This document shows, one piece after another, positions 44,805 through 57,121 of a stretch of DNA of 64,000 nt. The notes under the pieces are model-generated. The model was not told where the DNA came from. It saw nothing but the letters and a program-made list of their open reading frames with translations, and did not search any database. The position numbers were made by a program, and so were the translations under genes. This DNA is from Microbacterium sp. CSI-V (lineage in GTDB: Bacteria; Actinomycetota; Actinomycetes; Actinomycetales; Microbacteriaceae). The DNA is taken from positions 620,001-684,000 of the forward strand of contig NZ_MTQM01000008.1 of NCBI RefSeq assembly GCF_001984105.1, in the 5' to 3' direction. The stretch's first letter is position 1. Every line of letters begins with the position of its first letter.

Positions 44805-45950
44805 GTGTCCGCAGGCGCCCACGTGACCGCACCACGGGATCGCTCGTGGCTGCGGAAGACCACCCCGTTGACGCGCGTCGAGAAGACGGCGTTCGTCGTC
44901 CTGCTGCTCGCCGCCGTCGCGCTGAGCGTGATCTCGATGGTCACCGACGGCGGGGGCGACACCACCGACGGGCTGTTCGAGCTCGTCGTCACGGCACTGT
45001 TCGCGCTCTATCTCTGGTCGGCGGCCGCCGGCACCGCGTCGCTCGGGGCGGCCCTGGTGCTGTCCTTCCCGGCGGGGCTGTCGCACCCGACGTTCCTCGC
45101 GTTCGCGATCGCCGCGCTGTGCGTGGTCCGGCTCGGCACCGGGGCTCTCGTCCTCGGGTATTCCGCCACGCTCGTCGTCGCCGCCGTCGCGGTCGCCCGC
45201 CAACCGGCATCCGGGCCCTCGACGGCCGTCGGGTTCGTCGTGGTGGCGATCGTGCTGGGCGGGATCGGGCTGCTCCTGCGCGGGGCCCAAGCCCGCGGTG
45301 AGCAGCTCGGCGCGCAGCTGGTGCGGTCCCGCGAACGCGAGCAGGCGGCGGCGGCTCTCGAGCGACGCAGGCTCGCGGGAGACCTGCACGACGGGATCGC
45401 CCACGACCTGACGGTCATCGCCCTGCACGCGCAGCTCTTGGACGACCCCGACGCCACCGTGCGGCAGACGGCGCAATCCACGATCGGCGTCACCGCGCGG
45501 AACGCGCTCGGCGACCTGCGCTACCTCATCGAGATCGCCGCGGACGAGGAGTCCCCGACGCCCGGGTTCGCGTCCGACCCCGCGGCCGCGGTTCGGGAGG
45601 CCGCGGACACCCTCACGGCAGCCGGCTACCGGGTCGACGTCCACGCCGCGCCCCTGCCCCGGGCGCCCCGCCGGGTCGGCGTCGTCTTCGCCCGCGTGCT
45701 GCGCGAGTCCCTGACGAACGTGCTGAAGCACGCCGCACCCGGCACGGTCGTGCTGACGGTACGGGCGGACGAGACCCACGCCGAACTCACCGTCCGCAAC
45801 GCGCTCCCCGCCGTGCGGCGGGAGGACATCCCCTCCGCGGGAACGGGCGTCGCGCGGATGGCCGGGCTCGTGCGAGAAGTGGGCGGCGACCTGCGCGCCG
45901 GGCGCGAGGCCGATGACTGGGTCGTCGTGGCGCGGGTACCGCTGGGCTGA
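44805..45950 (+). CDS. Sensor histidine kinase (NarX/DesK type)
   Basis: The 381-residue membrane kinase has about five to six N-terminal TM helices without an obvious extracytoplasmic domain. A HisKA_3 dimerisation helix follows, with the phospho-His in RRRLAGDLHDGIAHDLTVIA, and an HATPase domain with N box RESLTNVLKHA and G box GTGVARMAGLVREVGG. GTG 44805 lies 6 nt after CACAAT (leaderless). It presumably phosphorylates the divergent NarL-type regulator. The stimulus may be membrane state, as in DesK-like kinases. Confidence 0.88.
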   Translation: MSAGAHVTAPRDRSWLRKTTPLTRVEKTAFVVLLLAAVALSVISMVTDGGGDTTDGLFELVVTALFALYLWSAAAGTASLGAALVLSFPAGLSHPTFLAFAIAALCVVRLGTGALVLGYSATLVVAAVAVARQPASGPSTAVGFVVVAIVLGGIGLLLRGAQARGEQLGAQLVRSREREQAAAALERRRLAGDLHDGIAHDLTVIALHAQLLDDPDATVRQTAQSTIGVTARNALGDLRYLIEIAADEESPTPGFASDPAAAVREAADTLTAAGYRVDVHAAPLPRAPRRVGVVFARVLRESLTNVLKHAAPGTVVLTVRADETHAELTVRNALPAVRREDIPSAGTGVARMAGLVREVGGDLRAGREADDWVVVARVPLG

Positions 45951-46081
45951 CGCCCGCGCCGTCACGGATCCCGGCCGCGCGGGCTGGCGGGAGGTCCAGC
46001 CGGGTGTGGCCGGAGGGGCATTCCGCCGACCGCCGACCCCGCCGTAGCGTCGCGATCCCCGGCCGACGAAAGGACCCCCTC

Positions 46082-46597
46082 ATGCGCACCCTCGCCCGGC
46101 GACCCCTCAATCCGGCCTCGCGCGCCCTGCTGTTCGTCGGCCCGGTGATCCTCCTCCTCCTGGGGGTCGTGCAGGTCGACACCCCCGCCGGGGCGACCCT
46201 GGCGTTGCTGTCGGTCGTCGCCCTGGTGGTCGTCACGTTCTGCTCGGGGGTGCGACTCCGGGCGGGGGAGCGGGGGGTCTCGGTCTCGGTGGTGCCGTTC
46301 TGGGGGCGCCGCCTCCGATGGGATCAGCTGGCGCGGGTGGATGTGGCGGAGGTCGATGCCGTCGAGGACTTCGGCGGGTGGGGTGTCACGGGCAGCCCTC
46401 ACGGCCCGGGCATCCTCGTCAGCATGGGCGAGTCCCGCACCGTGCGATTGACCACCACCGACGGGCGCCGCTACTTCGTCGGGCTCGGCGACCAGGCGGG
46501 GGAGGCGGTGGACGCGCTCCGCGCCTCCGCTCCTCCCTCCGCCGGGGTTCGCTTCACGGTGGGAGCGGACCCGCGGCGGAGGGCCGGCGTCGTCGGT

Positions 46598-46609
<12 letters not shown>
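46082..46609 (+). CDS. Two-TM membrane protein with PH-like domain
   Basis: The 175-residue product has two N-terminal helices ([36 protein letters not shown]), then a beta-rich region ([37 protein letters not shown]) resembling bacterial PH-like domains. Function unknown. Its last 12 bp overlap the convergent ppsA gene, so no terminator separates them. Confidence 0.7.
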
Positions 46610-49011
<2,402 letters not shown>

Positions 49012-49015
<4 letters not shown>

Positions 49016-49881
49016 GTGAGGGGCCTTTCGTGGGGTCGGTCCCGCAGGTTCATGGACTGCAGGATCACGGCGGACATCTCCTCGACGCTCCGGGTCGCGG
49101 AGCTGAGGAACGGGATGTGGGTACGGCGGTAGAGGTCTTCGGCCCGGCGGATCTCGAGGGTGCACTGGGCGAGGCTGGAGTAGGTCGAGTTCGGGCGGCG
49201 CTCGTGTCGCACCTGGCTGAGCCGGAGAGCGGTGGTGGTGAGCCCGAAGCAGCGGTCGGCGTGCGGCGCCACGATGCGCGGCAGCCCGTCGGTGGGGAAG
49301 TCGTCGTCGGTGAGCGGATAGTTCGCCACGAGGAGCCCGTAGTGCAGCGCGAGGTACATCGTGGTGGGGGTCTTGCCGCAGCGGGACGGCGCGACGATGA
49401 TCACGTCGGCGCTGGCGAGATCGCGCTCGCTCTGGCCGTCGTCGTGCTCGATGGCGAACTCCACCGCCCGCATGCGACGGAAGTACTGCTCGAGGTCGCC
49501 GAGGCCGTGGTACTGCCCGGCGCGCGTCTCGGCGGTGGCGCCGAGCGCTGTCTCCAGCTCGGTGAGGTGCCCGGCGAGGAGGTCGATCACGACGGTCGCG
49601 GATGCCGCCAGCCGGGCCCGGATGCCGGCGTCCTTCAGGGTCGCGAAGACGATGGGGGCCTCGCCGGCCGCCGCCGAGCGCAGGACGGCCCGCTCGACGG
49701 ACTCGATCGCCGTGGCGCTGTCCACGAACGGGACGGTGTGCCGCTCGAAGCGGGCGTCGGGGAAGTTCGCCAGGAGGGCGTTGCCGAGTGTCTCGGCGGT
49801 GATCCCGGTGCTGTCCGACACGAAGAACACCGCACGGGGCGCGACCGAGGGCACGGCGGTGAGGTCGAAAGTCGGGCTCAT
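49012..49881 (-). CDS. ppsR: PEP synthase regulatory protein (kinase/pyrophosphorylase, DUF299)
   Basis: The 289-residue protein switches PEP synthase off by ADP-dependent phosphorylation and on by phosphate-dependent dephosphorylation. Family features: [20 protein letters not shown] at the N-terminus and the P-loop-like [20 protein letters not shown]. It precedes and overlaps ppsA (ATGA), giving a two-gene operon. The start at 49881 sits 6 nt after TAACGT (leaderless). A direct repeat GACCAATATGACCAA lies upstream at 49917-49931. Confidence 0.93.
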
Positions 49882-50094
49882 GCGTTGACGTTAGGGGCTT
49901 CTGCGCGCGTCTTTGCGACCAATATGACCAAAAGAATCTTGAAATTTACGACATGTGCAAATCCTCGGGAGTGGTCAGACCTCTACTGCTCGCACGGCCT
50001 GACGTGGGATATCTCGACGTCGCTGCACACGGAGGGCGCTCAGCCGGCGGGGAATAGACTGGATGCCATCGACTCCGTCTCTCCGGGACCCTCC

Positions 50095-50724
50095 GTGACC
50101 ACTCCTGCTTCTGTGCGCTCCTTCGATGTGCGCCACGTTCAGTTGGCGCGCGCCTTCTTCGCCGCCCTGGCGGCGGTCATGGTCACGTTCTCGTCGGATC
50201 ATTCGGCGGCCGTCGGCTCGAGCGTGTTCAGCGGGTTCGCGCTGGCCACCGCCCTCGTCCTCGTGCTGTCGGTCTGGCTCGTGTACCCGACCGGTCAGCG
50301 GACGACGCCGATCCTGCTCGCGGTGGTGAGCGGGCTCGCCGGGCTCGCGGCCAGCGTCGGCGCGTGGCGGACCACGACCTTCTTCTTCGTCCTCGTCATC
50401 GTGTGGGCGGTCGTGTCCGGGGCGCTCGAGATCATCGGTGCCGTGCGCGACCGCCGCGCCGGGCGCCCCGACTCCCGCGACGGTCTCACGGTGGGGATCA
50501 TCACGCTGATCCTCGCGGTCGGCATCCTCCTCACCAGCCCGGCCTTCTCGTACGACTACACGATCGACGGCGCCGGCACCTTCACCCTCACGGGGATCAC
50601 CATCGCGGTGGGCATCTTCGGCGGCTACGCGGCGATCATCGCCGTGTACCTGGCGATCGCCGGTTTCTCGCCCCGCCGCCCGGAGCCGGTTCCGGCCGTA
50701 CCCGCCGAGGAGGCCGCATCATGA
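50095..50724 (+). CDS. Multi-pass membrane protein (DUF308/HdeD-like)
   Basis: The 209-residue product has about six hydrophobic segments, including ARAFFAALAAVMVTFSS and VVSGALEIIGAVRDRRAGRP; the latter resembles the repeated GxxEI motif of HdeD/DUF308 proteins. The GTG start is about 30 nt downstream of a TAGACT -10 box (50055-50060). It overlaps the next small membrane gene by 4 bp. Divergent from the ppsR-ppsA operon. Function unknown. Confidence 0.65.
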   Translation: MTTPASVRSFDVRHVQLARAFFAALAAVMVTFSSDHSAAVGSSVFSGFALATALVLVLSVWLVYPTGQRTTPILLAVVSGLAGLAASVGAWRTTTFFFVLVIVWAVVSGALEIIGAVRDRRAGRPDSRDGLTVGIITLILAVGILLTSPAFSYDYTIDGAGTFTLTGITIAVGIFGGYAAIIAVYLAIAGFSPRRPEPVPAVPAEEAAS

Positions 50725-51059
50725 CCGACCACAAGCCCACCCGCCGCGATCTCATGAAGCCCGTCCAGCTGCTCGGGCTCGCCTTCGTCGCGGCGCTCTT
50801 CGCCGGCATCGTGACCCTCGTGTCGATGGGGGCCTTCCAGGCCCGCCCCGCCGACGAGATCCAGCGCGCGCTCGTCATCGGCGCCATCGCCGCCGGTGTC
50901 ACCTTCATCGTCGTGCTCGTCAGCGTCGCGCTGCTGCTGCTGGCCGTCGACCCCGCTCAGGTCACGAAGACGGTCGATCGCCCGCTCCTCCTGCCGAAGG
51001 ACGACGACACGTCCGCGGCCCCCGAGAGCCCGGACGGCCCCGAGACTCCGCGGAACTGA
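50721..51059 (+). CDS. Small two-TM membrane protein
   Basis: A 112-residue protein, translationally coupled to the previous membrane gene (ATGA overlap). It has helices at LLGLAFVAALFAGIVTLVSM and AIAAGVTFIVVLVSVALLLL, and an acidic, Pro-rich tail. No recognised family. Probably works together with the upstream membrane protein. Confidence 0.65.
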   Translation: MTDHKPTRRDLMKPVQLLGLAFVAALFAGIVTLVSMGAFQARPADEIQRALVIGAIAAGVTFIVVLVSVALLLLAVDPAQVTKTVDRPLLLPKDDDTSAAPESPDGPETPRN

Positions 51060-51074
51060 CTCCCGCGCCGCGCT

Positions 51075-52124
51075 TCAGACCCGACGCGGGTCGATCATCG
51101 TCATGCCCGCCGGGGCGGCGGTGTCCATGCGCGGCAGCATCTCCGCGGCCTCGCCGAGACCCACGACCCGCTCGACGAGATCCTGCGGCCGCAGCGTCCC
51201 GCGGGCGATGAGGTCGAGCATCGCGGGATAGTCCGCCGCCGCCATGCCGTGGCTGCCGAGCAGGTCGAGCTCCCACGCGATGACACGGGCCATCGGCATG
51301 GGCGTCTGGCCGTCCGCGGTCGGCAGCAGCCCGACCTGCACGTGACGGCCGCGTCGGCGCAGGCTCAACACGGCGTCGCGCGCGGTCTGCGCGCTGCCGA
51401 CCGCGTCGATCGACACGTGACTCCCGCCGTCCGTGAGCGCGTCGACCGCCCGCGGGACATCGGCGTCGCCCGCGAGGATCGTGTGCTCCGCGCCGAGACG
51501 GCGCGCCGCGTCGAGCGCGGCGGGCGTCCGGTCGACGGCGATCACGCGGGCGCCCAGGGCGGCGCCGATCATCACGGCGCTCAACCCCACGCCCCCGGCC
51601 CCCACGACCGTCACCCACTCGCCGGCACGCACGCGCGCGCGGCCGGTGAGAGCGCGGAAGGCGGTGGCGAAGCGGCATCCGAGGGCCGCCGCCGCCTCGA
51701 ACGACACCCCGTCCGGGATCGCGACGAGGTTGGTGTCGGCCGCCCGCACGACGACGCGCTCGGCGAACGAGCCCCACTGGGTGAATCCCGGCTGCTCCTG
51801 ACGCGGGCAGACCTGTGCGTCACCGTTCCGGCACCACTCGCACTCGCCGCAGCCCATGACGAACGGGACGGTGACCCGATCGCCGACCCGCCAGTCGGCG
51901 ACGCCCGTCCCGACCTCGGCGATCACGCCCGCGAGCTCGTGCCCGGGGACGTGGGGGAGGGTGACGTCGTCGTGGCCGACCCACGCGTGCCAGTCGCTCT
52001 TGCACAGTCCGGTCGCGTGCACCTCGACCACGACGCCCCCCGCCGGTGCCGTCGGCGCGGGCACCTCGCGCACCTCGAGGGGTTCGGCCAGGGCATCCAT
52101 GATCATCGCGCGCACGGCATCCAT
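51075..52124 (-). CDS. Zinc-dependent alcohol dehydrogenase (MDR family)
   Basis: A 349-residue medium-chain dehydrogenase with catalytic zinc ligands in GLCKSDWHAW (Cys) and PGHELAG (His, Glu), structural zinc Cys cluster CGECEWCRNGDAQVC, and Rossmann loop VVGAGGVGLSAVMIG. Specificity is unknown; the absence of long insertions suggests a generic NAD-dependent alcohol/polyol dehydrogenase. GTG 52115 (VRAMIMDAL) is an alternative start. Monocistronic by appearance. Confidence 0.9.
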   Translation of the reverse strand: MDAVRAMIMDALAEPLEVREVPAPTAPAGGVVVEVHATGLCKSDWHAWVGHDDVTLPHVPGHELAGVIAEVGTGVADWRVGDRVTVPFVMGCGECEWCRNGDAQVCPRQEQPGFTQWGSFAERVVVRAADTNLVAIPDGVSFEAAAALGCRFATAFRALTGRARVRAGEWVTVVGAGGVGLSAVMIGAALGARVIAVDRTPAALDAARRLGAEHTILAGDADVPRAVDALTDGGSHVSIDAVGSAQTARDAVLSLRRRGRHVQVGLLPTADGQTPMPMARVIAWELDLLGSHGMAAADYPAMLDLIARGTLRPQDLVERVVGLGEAAEMLPRMDTAAPAGMTMIDPRRV

Positions 52125-52148
52125 TCTCCCCGGCGGCCGCAGACGCGG

Positions 52149-52187
52149 GATCGCCCCGGGAACCGTCGCAACGGCCCCGGGGCGATC
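52149..52187. terminator. Hairpin terminator after the GH43 gene
   Basis: Perfect 12-bp stem GATCGCCCCGGG (52149-52160) and complement at 52176-52187, just downstream of the minus-strand GH43 gene stop and upstream of the alcohol dehydrogenase start. Confidence 0.75.
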
Positions 52188-52195
52188 GTGGTGCG

Positions 52196-55100
52196 TCAGG
52201 CGCGGCGGCGCCGGAGCAGCAGCACGCCGGCGCCCGCGAGCAGCGCGAGCAATGCGCCGACGGCGAGGCCGATCGGCGCCTCGGTGCCGGTGACCGCGAG
52301 GGCGTCCGATGCGCCGGCGGTCCCGGATGCCGTTCCCCCGGTGCCCGCGGTCGATCCCGGCGTGGTGGCGGAGGGCGTGGGAGCGGGGGTGGTGCCCGGG
52401 TCGGTGCCGCCGTCGACCGGGGCGGTCACGGTGAGCTCAGCGGTGCGGGTCTGCTCGACGTTGCCGGCGACGTCCGTCGACCGGAACCACACCCGGTGGG
52501 TGCCGGCCTCGGTGAACGACACCTCCGTGCCGACGGTCCAGGTGGTCCCCTCGTCCAGCGAGTACTCGGTGGTGGCGACTCCCGAGGTGGCATCCGTCGC
52601 CCGGAGCGTGAGGACCTGGCCCGGTGCCGCGACCGACGCCGTGACGTCGGGGAGGACCAGGGCGCGGGCCGATGAGGCCGCGGTGACGTCGGCTCCCGTG
52701 ACCGGGGCCACGGTGTCGACGGGCACGGCCACCGACCCGGTGACGTCCTCCTGCTCGACGCCGTCGATGAGGGCGCGGTAGCCGACGGTGTGCGCACCGT
52801 CGGTGTCGACCGTGACCTCCGTGCCGTCGACCCACTCGCCGTCGTCGATGCGATGCTGCACGACGACGTCGGCCCCACCGTCGTGCGAGAGCTGCACCTT
52901 CACCGGAGCGCGGAACCACCCGGCCGCGTTGGGCTCGGAGCCCAGCAGAGGCGTGATCGCCGCGATGCCCCCCGCCTCGGGCACCACGATCTCGGGGATC
53001 TTGAGGTACGAGCCCGGGGTCGAGAACGTCAGGCGCAGGCCCGTGGCCAGCACCTTCGTGAACGACAGCGTCGTCTCGGTCCCGTTGGCGACCGCCGGCG
53101 CGTCGCCCGTCGGTGCGACCGGCAGCCACTCTCCCGACGGGGTGCGGTACTCGGCGCTCACGCCCGCGATCGTGCCCTCGGTGTTGGTGAAGGTGACGTG
53201 GTCGAGGCGGTGGATCTCCCACGTCTCGATCGTGAACGTCGCGGCATCCTGGAATCCCGCGTCGGTCCAGGTCGACCACTGCGTGTTCTGCTTGCCGTCG
53301 CACGCGTTGCCGGCCGGCATCGTGGCCCACTTCGTCTGGTGGAAGGATGCCGAGACCGTGGCGTCGCCGCCGCGGCACACGTTCGGGATCGAGGCGTTGC
53401 CCCAGATGTCGACCTCCGCGATCGACTGCCAGGTGTTCGCCTCGCTCGTGAGGCGCAGGCGCAGGGCGCTGGCCGCGGGAAGGGACCGGGCGTCGATCAC
53501 GGCCACGGGCGCCGACTGTCCGGCATCCTGCGACAGGGTCGCCCCGACCTCGGTGTCGACCCACGCGCCGGAGTCGTCGCGGTACTGCGCCTGGATGCGC
53601 GAGGGCCACGTGGCCGTCGACCCGTCCTTGTAGGTGTGCACGACGATCGAGTCGAACGTGCGGGTCACGCCCCAGTCGAAGGCGAGCCAGCTGTCGCGCG
53701 GGTAGCCGTTGCCGGTCCAGTCGTCCCAGCCCTTGCCGGTGGGGTTGCCGTCGACGACGGTGCCGACGAGGTTGCTGCGGCTGGACGCCGAGACCGTCGC
53801 CTCGGGCGCGATGTTCGCGATCCCCGGCTCGGTGACCGTGATGGTGCGCTGGAAGGTGCGCCCCGCGGTGAAGTGCGCGTCGGCGGCGAGCGTGCCGGTC
53901 ACCGTCTGCGGGCCGAGCACGCTGGTGTCGAGCGTCGACCAGGTCACGGCGACGGGGCCCACCGTTCCGTCCGAGTCGACGTTCACCGTCGCGGGCAGGT
54001 TCGCGGTGGTGCCGCGGCGGACCGTCAGGGGCACCGCGTTCGGGGTGAGCGACCAGGTGCCGTGGCCGAAGCCCTTGTCATCCCAGTACGAGGCGTCCCA
54101 GCCGTCGCCGTAGCGCGCGGGGTCCTCGGCGGCGGGGTTGTGCATCTCCAGGCGGCCGTCTTCGCCGACGGTGAGCGGCAGCCACACGTAGGTCGAGTTC
54201 GATTCGCCCTCGTTCCAGCGGTCGCCCATGTAGACGAACTTGCCGGGCTCGAGCTCGAAGACGTTGGTGGCCTGCGAGCCGAAGGTCGAGCGGTTCGCGT
54301 CGCCGATCGACAGCAGGCCGTCACCGCCGTCGGGAATCGCGCTGTAGTACGTGTCCTCGTTTGCATCGCCGGCCTGAACGCCGCGGATCCACGAGCCCAT
54401 GAGGTCGGTCGTCGTGTAGTACGTCTGCGGGTTCGGGGCCCACCCCGTCGCTCCCGAGGCGATCGCGGTGTAGGTGCCGTCCCGCTCGAACAGCGCGGGC
54501 GCCTCGAGGTAGCCGCACTCCTTCACGATCTGGAAGTCCTCGCCGCGCACAGGGGCGTCGGCGCTGCCGTCGGCCAGGACGTAGGGATACCGCCCGTCCT
54601 CCGAGTACTGGTGGATGCCGAGGGTGTCGGTGTCTGTGGTCTTCACGACGTTCGTGTAGCTGTCGTCGAGCTCGGCGACGTAGAGCGAGGAGTTCTCCTC
54701 CGACGAGTACGAGATGTACGCCTTGCCGTCGTCGTCCTGGAACACCGTCATGTCGCGCGCCTGGCCCGGCACGGCCCACTGCGAGCAGGCCTTATAGTCG
54801 GTGCGGTTGGGCATGCGGAACGCGCCGACCATCCGGAACGGACCCGCGGGGGAGTCCGACACGGCGACCGCGGCCATGGAGCGGGCGTAGGTGCTGCCGC
54901 CGGGCTCGGTGCGGCCGTCGGCGTGCCACCACATGACCCACTGGCCGGTCTTGTCGTTGTGCAGCACCTTGGGGCGCTCGAAGATCGCGGTGTAGTCCGC
55001 CGATCGCTGCGAGTTCAGGTGGTAGGCGAGCGCGTCGATCTTCTCGTCACGGGGCTGCCCGTTCTCGTCGACGGTGTCGTAGAGGTCCTCGAAGTACGGG

Positions 55101-55531
55101 GTGAGCAGGTCGTCCCGCGTCGTGATGCTGCGCAGCGCGTCGCCGAGGTTGGTCCAGTTCAGGGCGTCGGTCGAGCGGTACACCGCGACACCGGGGCTGT
55201 TCCAGTACCCGTTGGTGCGGTCCTCGCCGTACCAGTAGTAGACCGTCTCGCCGTTCTCCTGGTTCGTGACGACCTGGCCGCCGTGCGCCTGGATGTGACG
55301 CCCGTCGGTGTCGTACCACTTCGGCTCGAGGTAGTCGGCGGCACCGCGCCCGGGGTCGGCGAGCGGCTCGAATTTCGTGTAGGTCACCGGGGGATCGACA
55401 CGGGGGACGCCGTCGTTCGGGTCGGTGTCTAGGGCGACGGCGGAGAGGGGGGATGCCAGTGCCCCGGCGACCACCGCGACCGTGGCGGCCGCGAGGAGTC
55501 GGCGGGAAGAGAGGGCGCGTCGATGCGTCAT
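52196..55531 (-). CDS. Secreted, sortase-anchored GH43 protein with discoidin domains
   Basis: The 1111-residue surface protein has a signal peptide (RRLLAAATVAVVAGALASPL) and an N-terminal GH43 five-bladed propeller (about 50-480). The segments WYDTDGRHIQAHGGQVV and YYWYGEDRTNGYW recall exo-beta-1,3-galactanase-type GH43. A Big_4-like Ig domain, two F5/8C (discoidin) modules and two Ig/OmpL47-like repeats (VDTVAPVTGADV; TDATSGVATTEYSLD) follow. The C-terminus has a Thr/Pro/Gly linker, sorting motif LAVTG, a TM helix and RRRRA, a sortase class E-type LAxTG signal. It probably trims plant side-chain galactan or arabinan at the cell surface. A TGTTGACGTCAACA operator lies 64 bp upstream. Confidence 0.85.
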   Translation of the reverse strand: MTHRRALSSRRLLAAATVAVVAGALASPLSAVALDTDPNDGVPRVDPPVTYTKFEPLADPGRGAADYLEPKWYDTDGRHIQAHGGQVVTNQENGETVYYWYGEDRTNGYWNSPGVAVYRSTDALNWTNLGDALRSITTRDDLLTPYFEDLYDTVDENGQPRDEKIDALAYHLNSQRSADYTAIFERPKVLHNDKTGQWVMWWHADGRTEPGGSTYARSMAAVAVSDSPAGPFRMVGAFRMPNRTDYKACSQWAVPGQARDMTVFQDDDGKAYISYSSEENSSLYVAELDDSYTNVVKTTDTDTLGIHQYSEDGRYPYVLADGSADAPVRGEDFQIVKECGYLEAPALFERDGTYTAIASGATGWAPNPQTYYTTTDLMGSWIRGVQAGDANEDTYYSAIPDGGDGLLSIGDANRSTFGSQATNVFELEPGKFVYMGDRWNEGESNSTYVWLPLTVGEDGRLEMHNPAAEDPARYGDGWDASYWDDKGFGHGTWSLTPNAVPLTVRRGTTANLPATVNVDSDGTVGPVAVTWSTLDTSVLGPQTVTGTLAADAHFTAGRTFQRTITVTEPGIANIAPEATVSASSRSNLVGTVVDGNPTGKGWDDWTGNGYPRDSWLAFDWGVTRTFDSIVVHTYKDGSTATWPSRIQAQYRDDSGAWVDTEVGATLSQDAGQSAPVAVIDARSLPAASALRLRLTSEANTWQSIAEVDIWGNASIPNVCRGGDATVSASFHQTKWATMPAGNACDGKQNTQWSTWTDAGFQDAATFTIETWEIHRLDHVTFTNTEGTIAGVSAEYRTPSGEWLPVAPTGDAPAVANGTETTLSFTKVLATGLRLTFSTPGSYLKIPEIVVPEAGGIAAITPLLGSEPNAAGWFRAPVKVQLSHDGGADVVVQHRIDDGEWVDGTEVTVDTDGAHTVGYRALIDGVEQEDVTGSVAVPVDTVAPVTGADVTAASSARALVLPDVTASVAAPGQVLTLRATDATSGVATTEYSLDEGTTWTVGTEVSFTEAGTHRVWFRSTDVAGNVEQTRTAELTVTAPVDGGTDPGTTPAPTPSATTPGSTAGTGGTASGTAGASDALAVTGTEAPIGLAVGALLALLAGAGVLLLRRRRA

Positions 55532-55594
55532 CGCGTCGGTTCCGTTCCGCGTCGCGACGTCGCGACGCATGGGCGACCCAGGGCCGCGTGGGGA

Positions 55595-55608
55595 TGTTGA
55601 CGTCAACA
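55595..55608. promoter_or_regulatory. LacI-type operator upstream of GH43 gene
   Basis: Perfect 14-bp palindrome TGTTGACGTCAACA, 64 bp upstream of the minus-strand GH43 start. The sequence differs from the AAGCGCTT sites at 15.3-16.5 kb, so a second LacI-family regulator outside the window is implied. Confidence 0.75.
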
Positions 55609-55714
55609 CCGTAGGGCCAGAGAGGCCCGCGCGTCCACTCCCCGGACGCATACCGTCGCGGGAATGCGTCAGCGCGCGGCATCCGGGTTGGGAATACCGC
55701 GCGCTGAGGGGGGC

Positions 55715-57094
55715 TTACAGCGAGTCGACCACCCGCGAGGCCAGGCCGGCGTACGCCGCCGGGGTGAGCGCGAGCAGACGCTCCTTCGCGGCATCCCCGA
55801 TGTCGAGGCCGCGGACGAAGTCGGCGAGCTCGGGGGCGCCGACCCGGCGTCCGCGCGTGAGGTCCTTCAGCAGCGCGTAGGGATCGGTGATCCTCGACCG
55901 GCCCGCGGCGATCTCGGCGCGCACCACGGTCTGGATCGCCTCGGCGAGCACTTCCCAGTTCACGTCGAGGTCGGCCAGCAGCACGTCTTCCGCGAGCGAG
56001 ATCTCGGTGAGACCGCGCTGCAGGTTGTCGAGCGCGAGCAGCGAGTGGCCGAACGCGACGCCGATGTTGCGCTGCGTCGTGGAGTCGGTGAGGTCGCGCT
56101 GCATCCGGCTGGTGACGAGGGTGGATGCCAGGGTGGCGAACAGTCCGCCGGCGATCTCGAGGTTCGCCTCGGCGTTCTCGAACCGGATCGGGTTGATCTT
56201 GTGCGGCATCGTCGACGACCCCGTCGCCCCCGCGACGGGGATCTGGGTGAAGTACCCGAGCGAGATGTAGGTCCAGATGTCGGTGGCGAGGTTGTGCAGG
56301 ATGCCACCCGCGTGGCGCGCGCGGTCGTACAGCTCGACCTGCCAGTCGTGCGACTCGATCTGCGTCGTGACGGGGTTGAAGCCCAGGCCCAGCGACTCGA
56401 TGAACGTGCGCGTCAGCTCGGGCCAGTCGACGTCGGGCTCGGCGGCGACGTGCGCCGACCAGGTGCCGGTCGCACCCGAGAACTTCGCGAGGTACTCGCC
56501 GGCATCCAGCTGGCGGATCACGCGCTCGAGGCGCCACGCGAAGACGCCGATCTCCTTGCCCATGGTCGTGGGGGTCGCGGGCTGGCCGTGCGTGCGGGAG
56601 AGCATCGCGGCGTCGCGGTGCTCGACGGCGAGGGCGGCGAGGGCGGCGGTGACCGAACGGAGCTTCGGCAGCCACACGCGCTCGACCGCGCGCTGCACGG
56701 TGAGGGCGTAGGCGGTGGAGTTGATGTCCTCGCTCGTGCAGGCGAAGTGCGTGAGCTCGGCGAGGGCGGTGAGGCCGAGGCTGTCGAGACGGTCGCGCAC
56801 GAGGTACTCGACGGCCTTGACGTCGTGGCGCGTCACCGCCTCCTTCTCCTTGAGCCAGGCGATCTCGTCGGCGCCGAATTCCTCGTACAGGGCGCGCAGG
56901 CGCGTGCGGTCGGCATCCGAGACGGGCGACGTACCGAACAGCGAACGGTCGGTGAGGGCCAGGAGCCACTCGACCTCGACCTCGACGCGGGCGCGGTTCA
57001 GGCCCGCCTCCGACAGGTAGTCGCCGAGCTCCGAAACGGTGGCGAAGTAGCGACCGTCGAGCGGGCTGAGGGGCTGCGGGGGCAGAGCGGACAC
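55715..57094 (-). CDS. purB: Adenylosuccinate lyase
   Basis: Cleaves adenylosuccinate and SAICAR in purine synthesis. The 459 residues match the E. coli-type enzyme: LSPLDGRYFATVSELGDYL at the start, SRTHGQPATPTTMGKEI (general acid His), and the signature loop GATGSSTMPHKINPIRFENA with the catalytic Ser. The phosphatase gene lies upstream in the same direction, about 27 bp away. Confidence 0.95.
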   Translation of the reverse strand: MSALPPQPLSPLDGRYFATVSELGDYLSEAGLNRARVEVEVEWLLALTDRSLFGTSPVSDADRTRLRALYEEFGADEIAWLKEKEAVTRHDVKAVEYLVRDRLDSLGLTALAELTHFACTSEDINSTAYALTVQRAVERVWLPKLRSVTAALAALAVEHRDAAMLSRTHGQPATPTTMGKEIGVFAWRLERVIRQLDAGEYLAKFSGATGTWSAHVAAEPDVDWPELTRTFIESLGLGFNPVTTQIESHDWQVELYDRARHAGGILHNLATDIWTYISLGYFTQIPVAGATGSSTMPHKINPIRFENAEANLEIAGGLFATLASTLVTSRMQRDLTDSTTQRNIGVAFGHSLLALDNLQRGLTEISLAEDVLLADLDVNWEVLAEAIQTVVRAEIAAGRSRITDPYALLKDLTRGRRVGAPELADFVRGLDIGDAAKERLLALTPAAYAGLASRVVDSL

Positions 57095-57121
57095 GGGTCT
57101 CCCGGGGGTCGCGCGAAAAGG

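Noticed and set aside
49917..49931. GACCAATATGACCAA direct repeat upstream of ppsR as an operator
   Set aside because: Short, single occurrence and no adjacent regulator; mentioned only in the ppsR entry.
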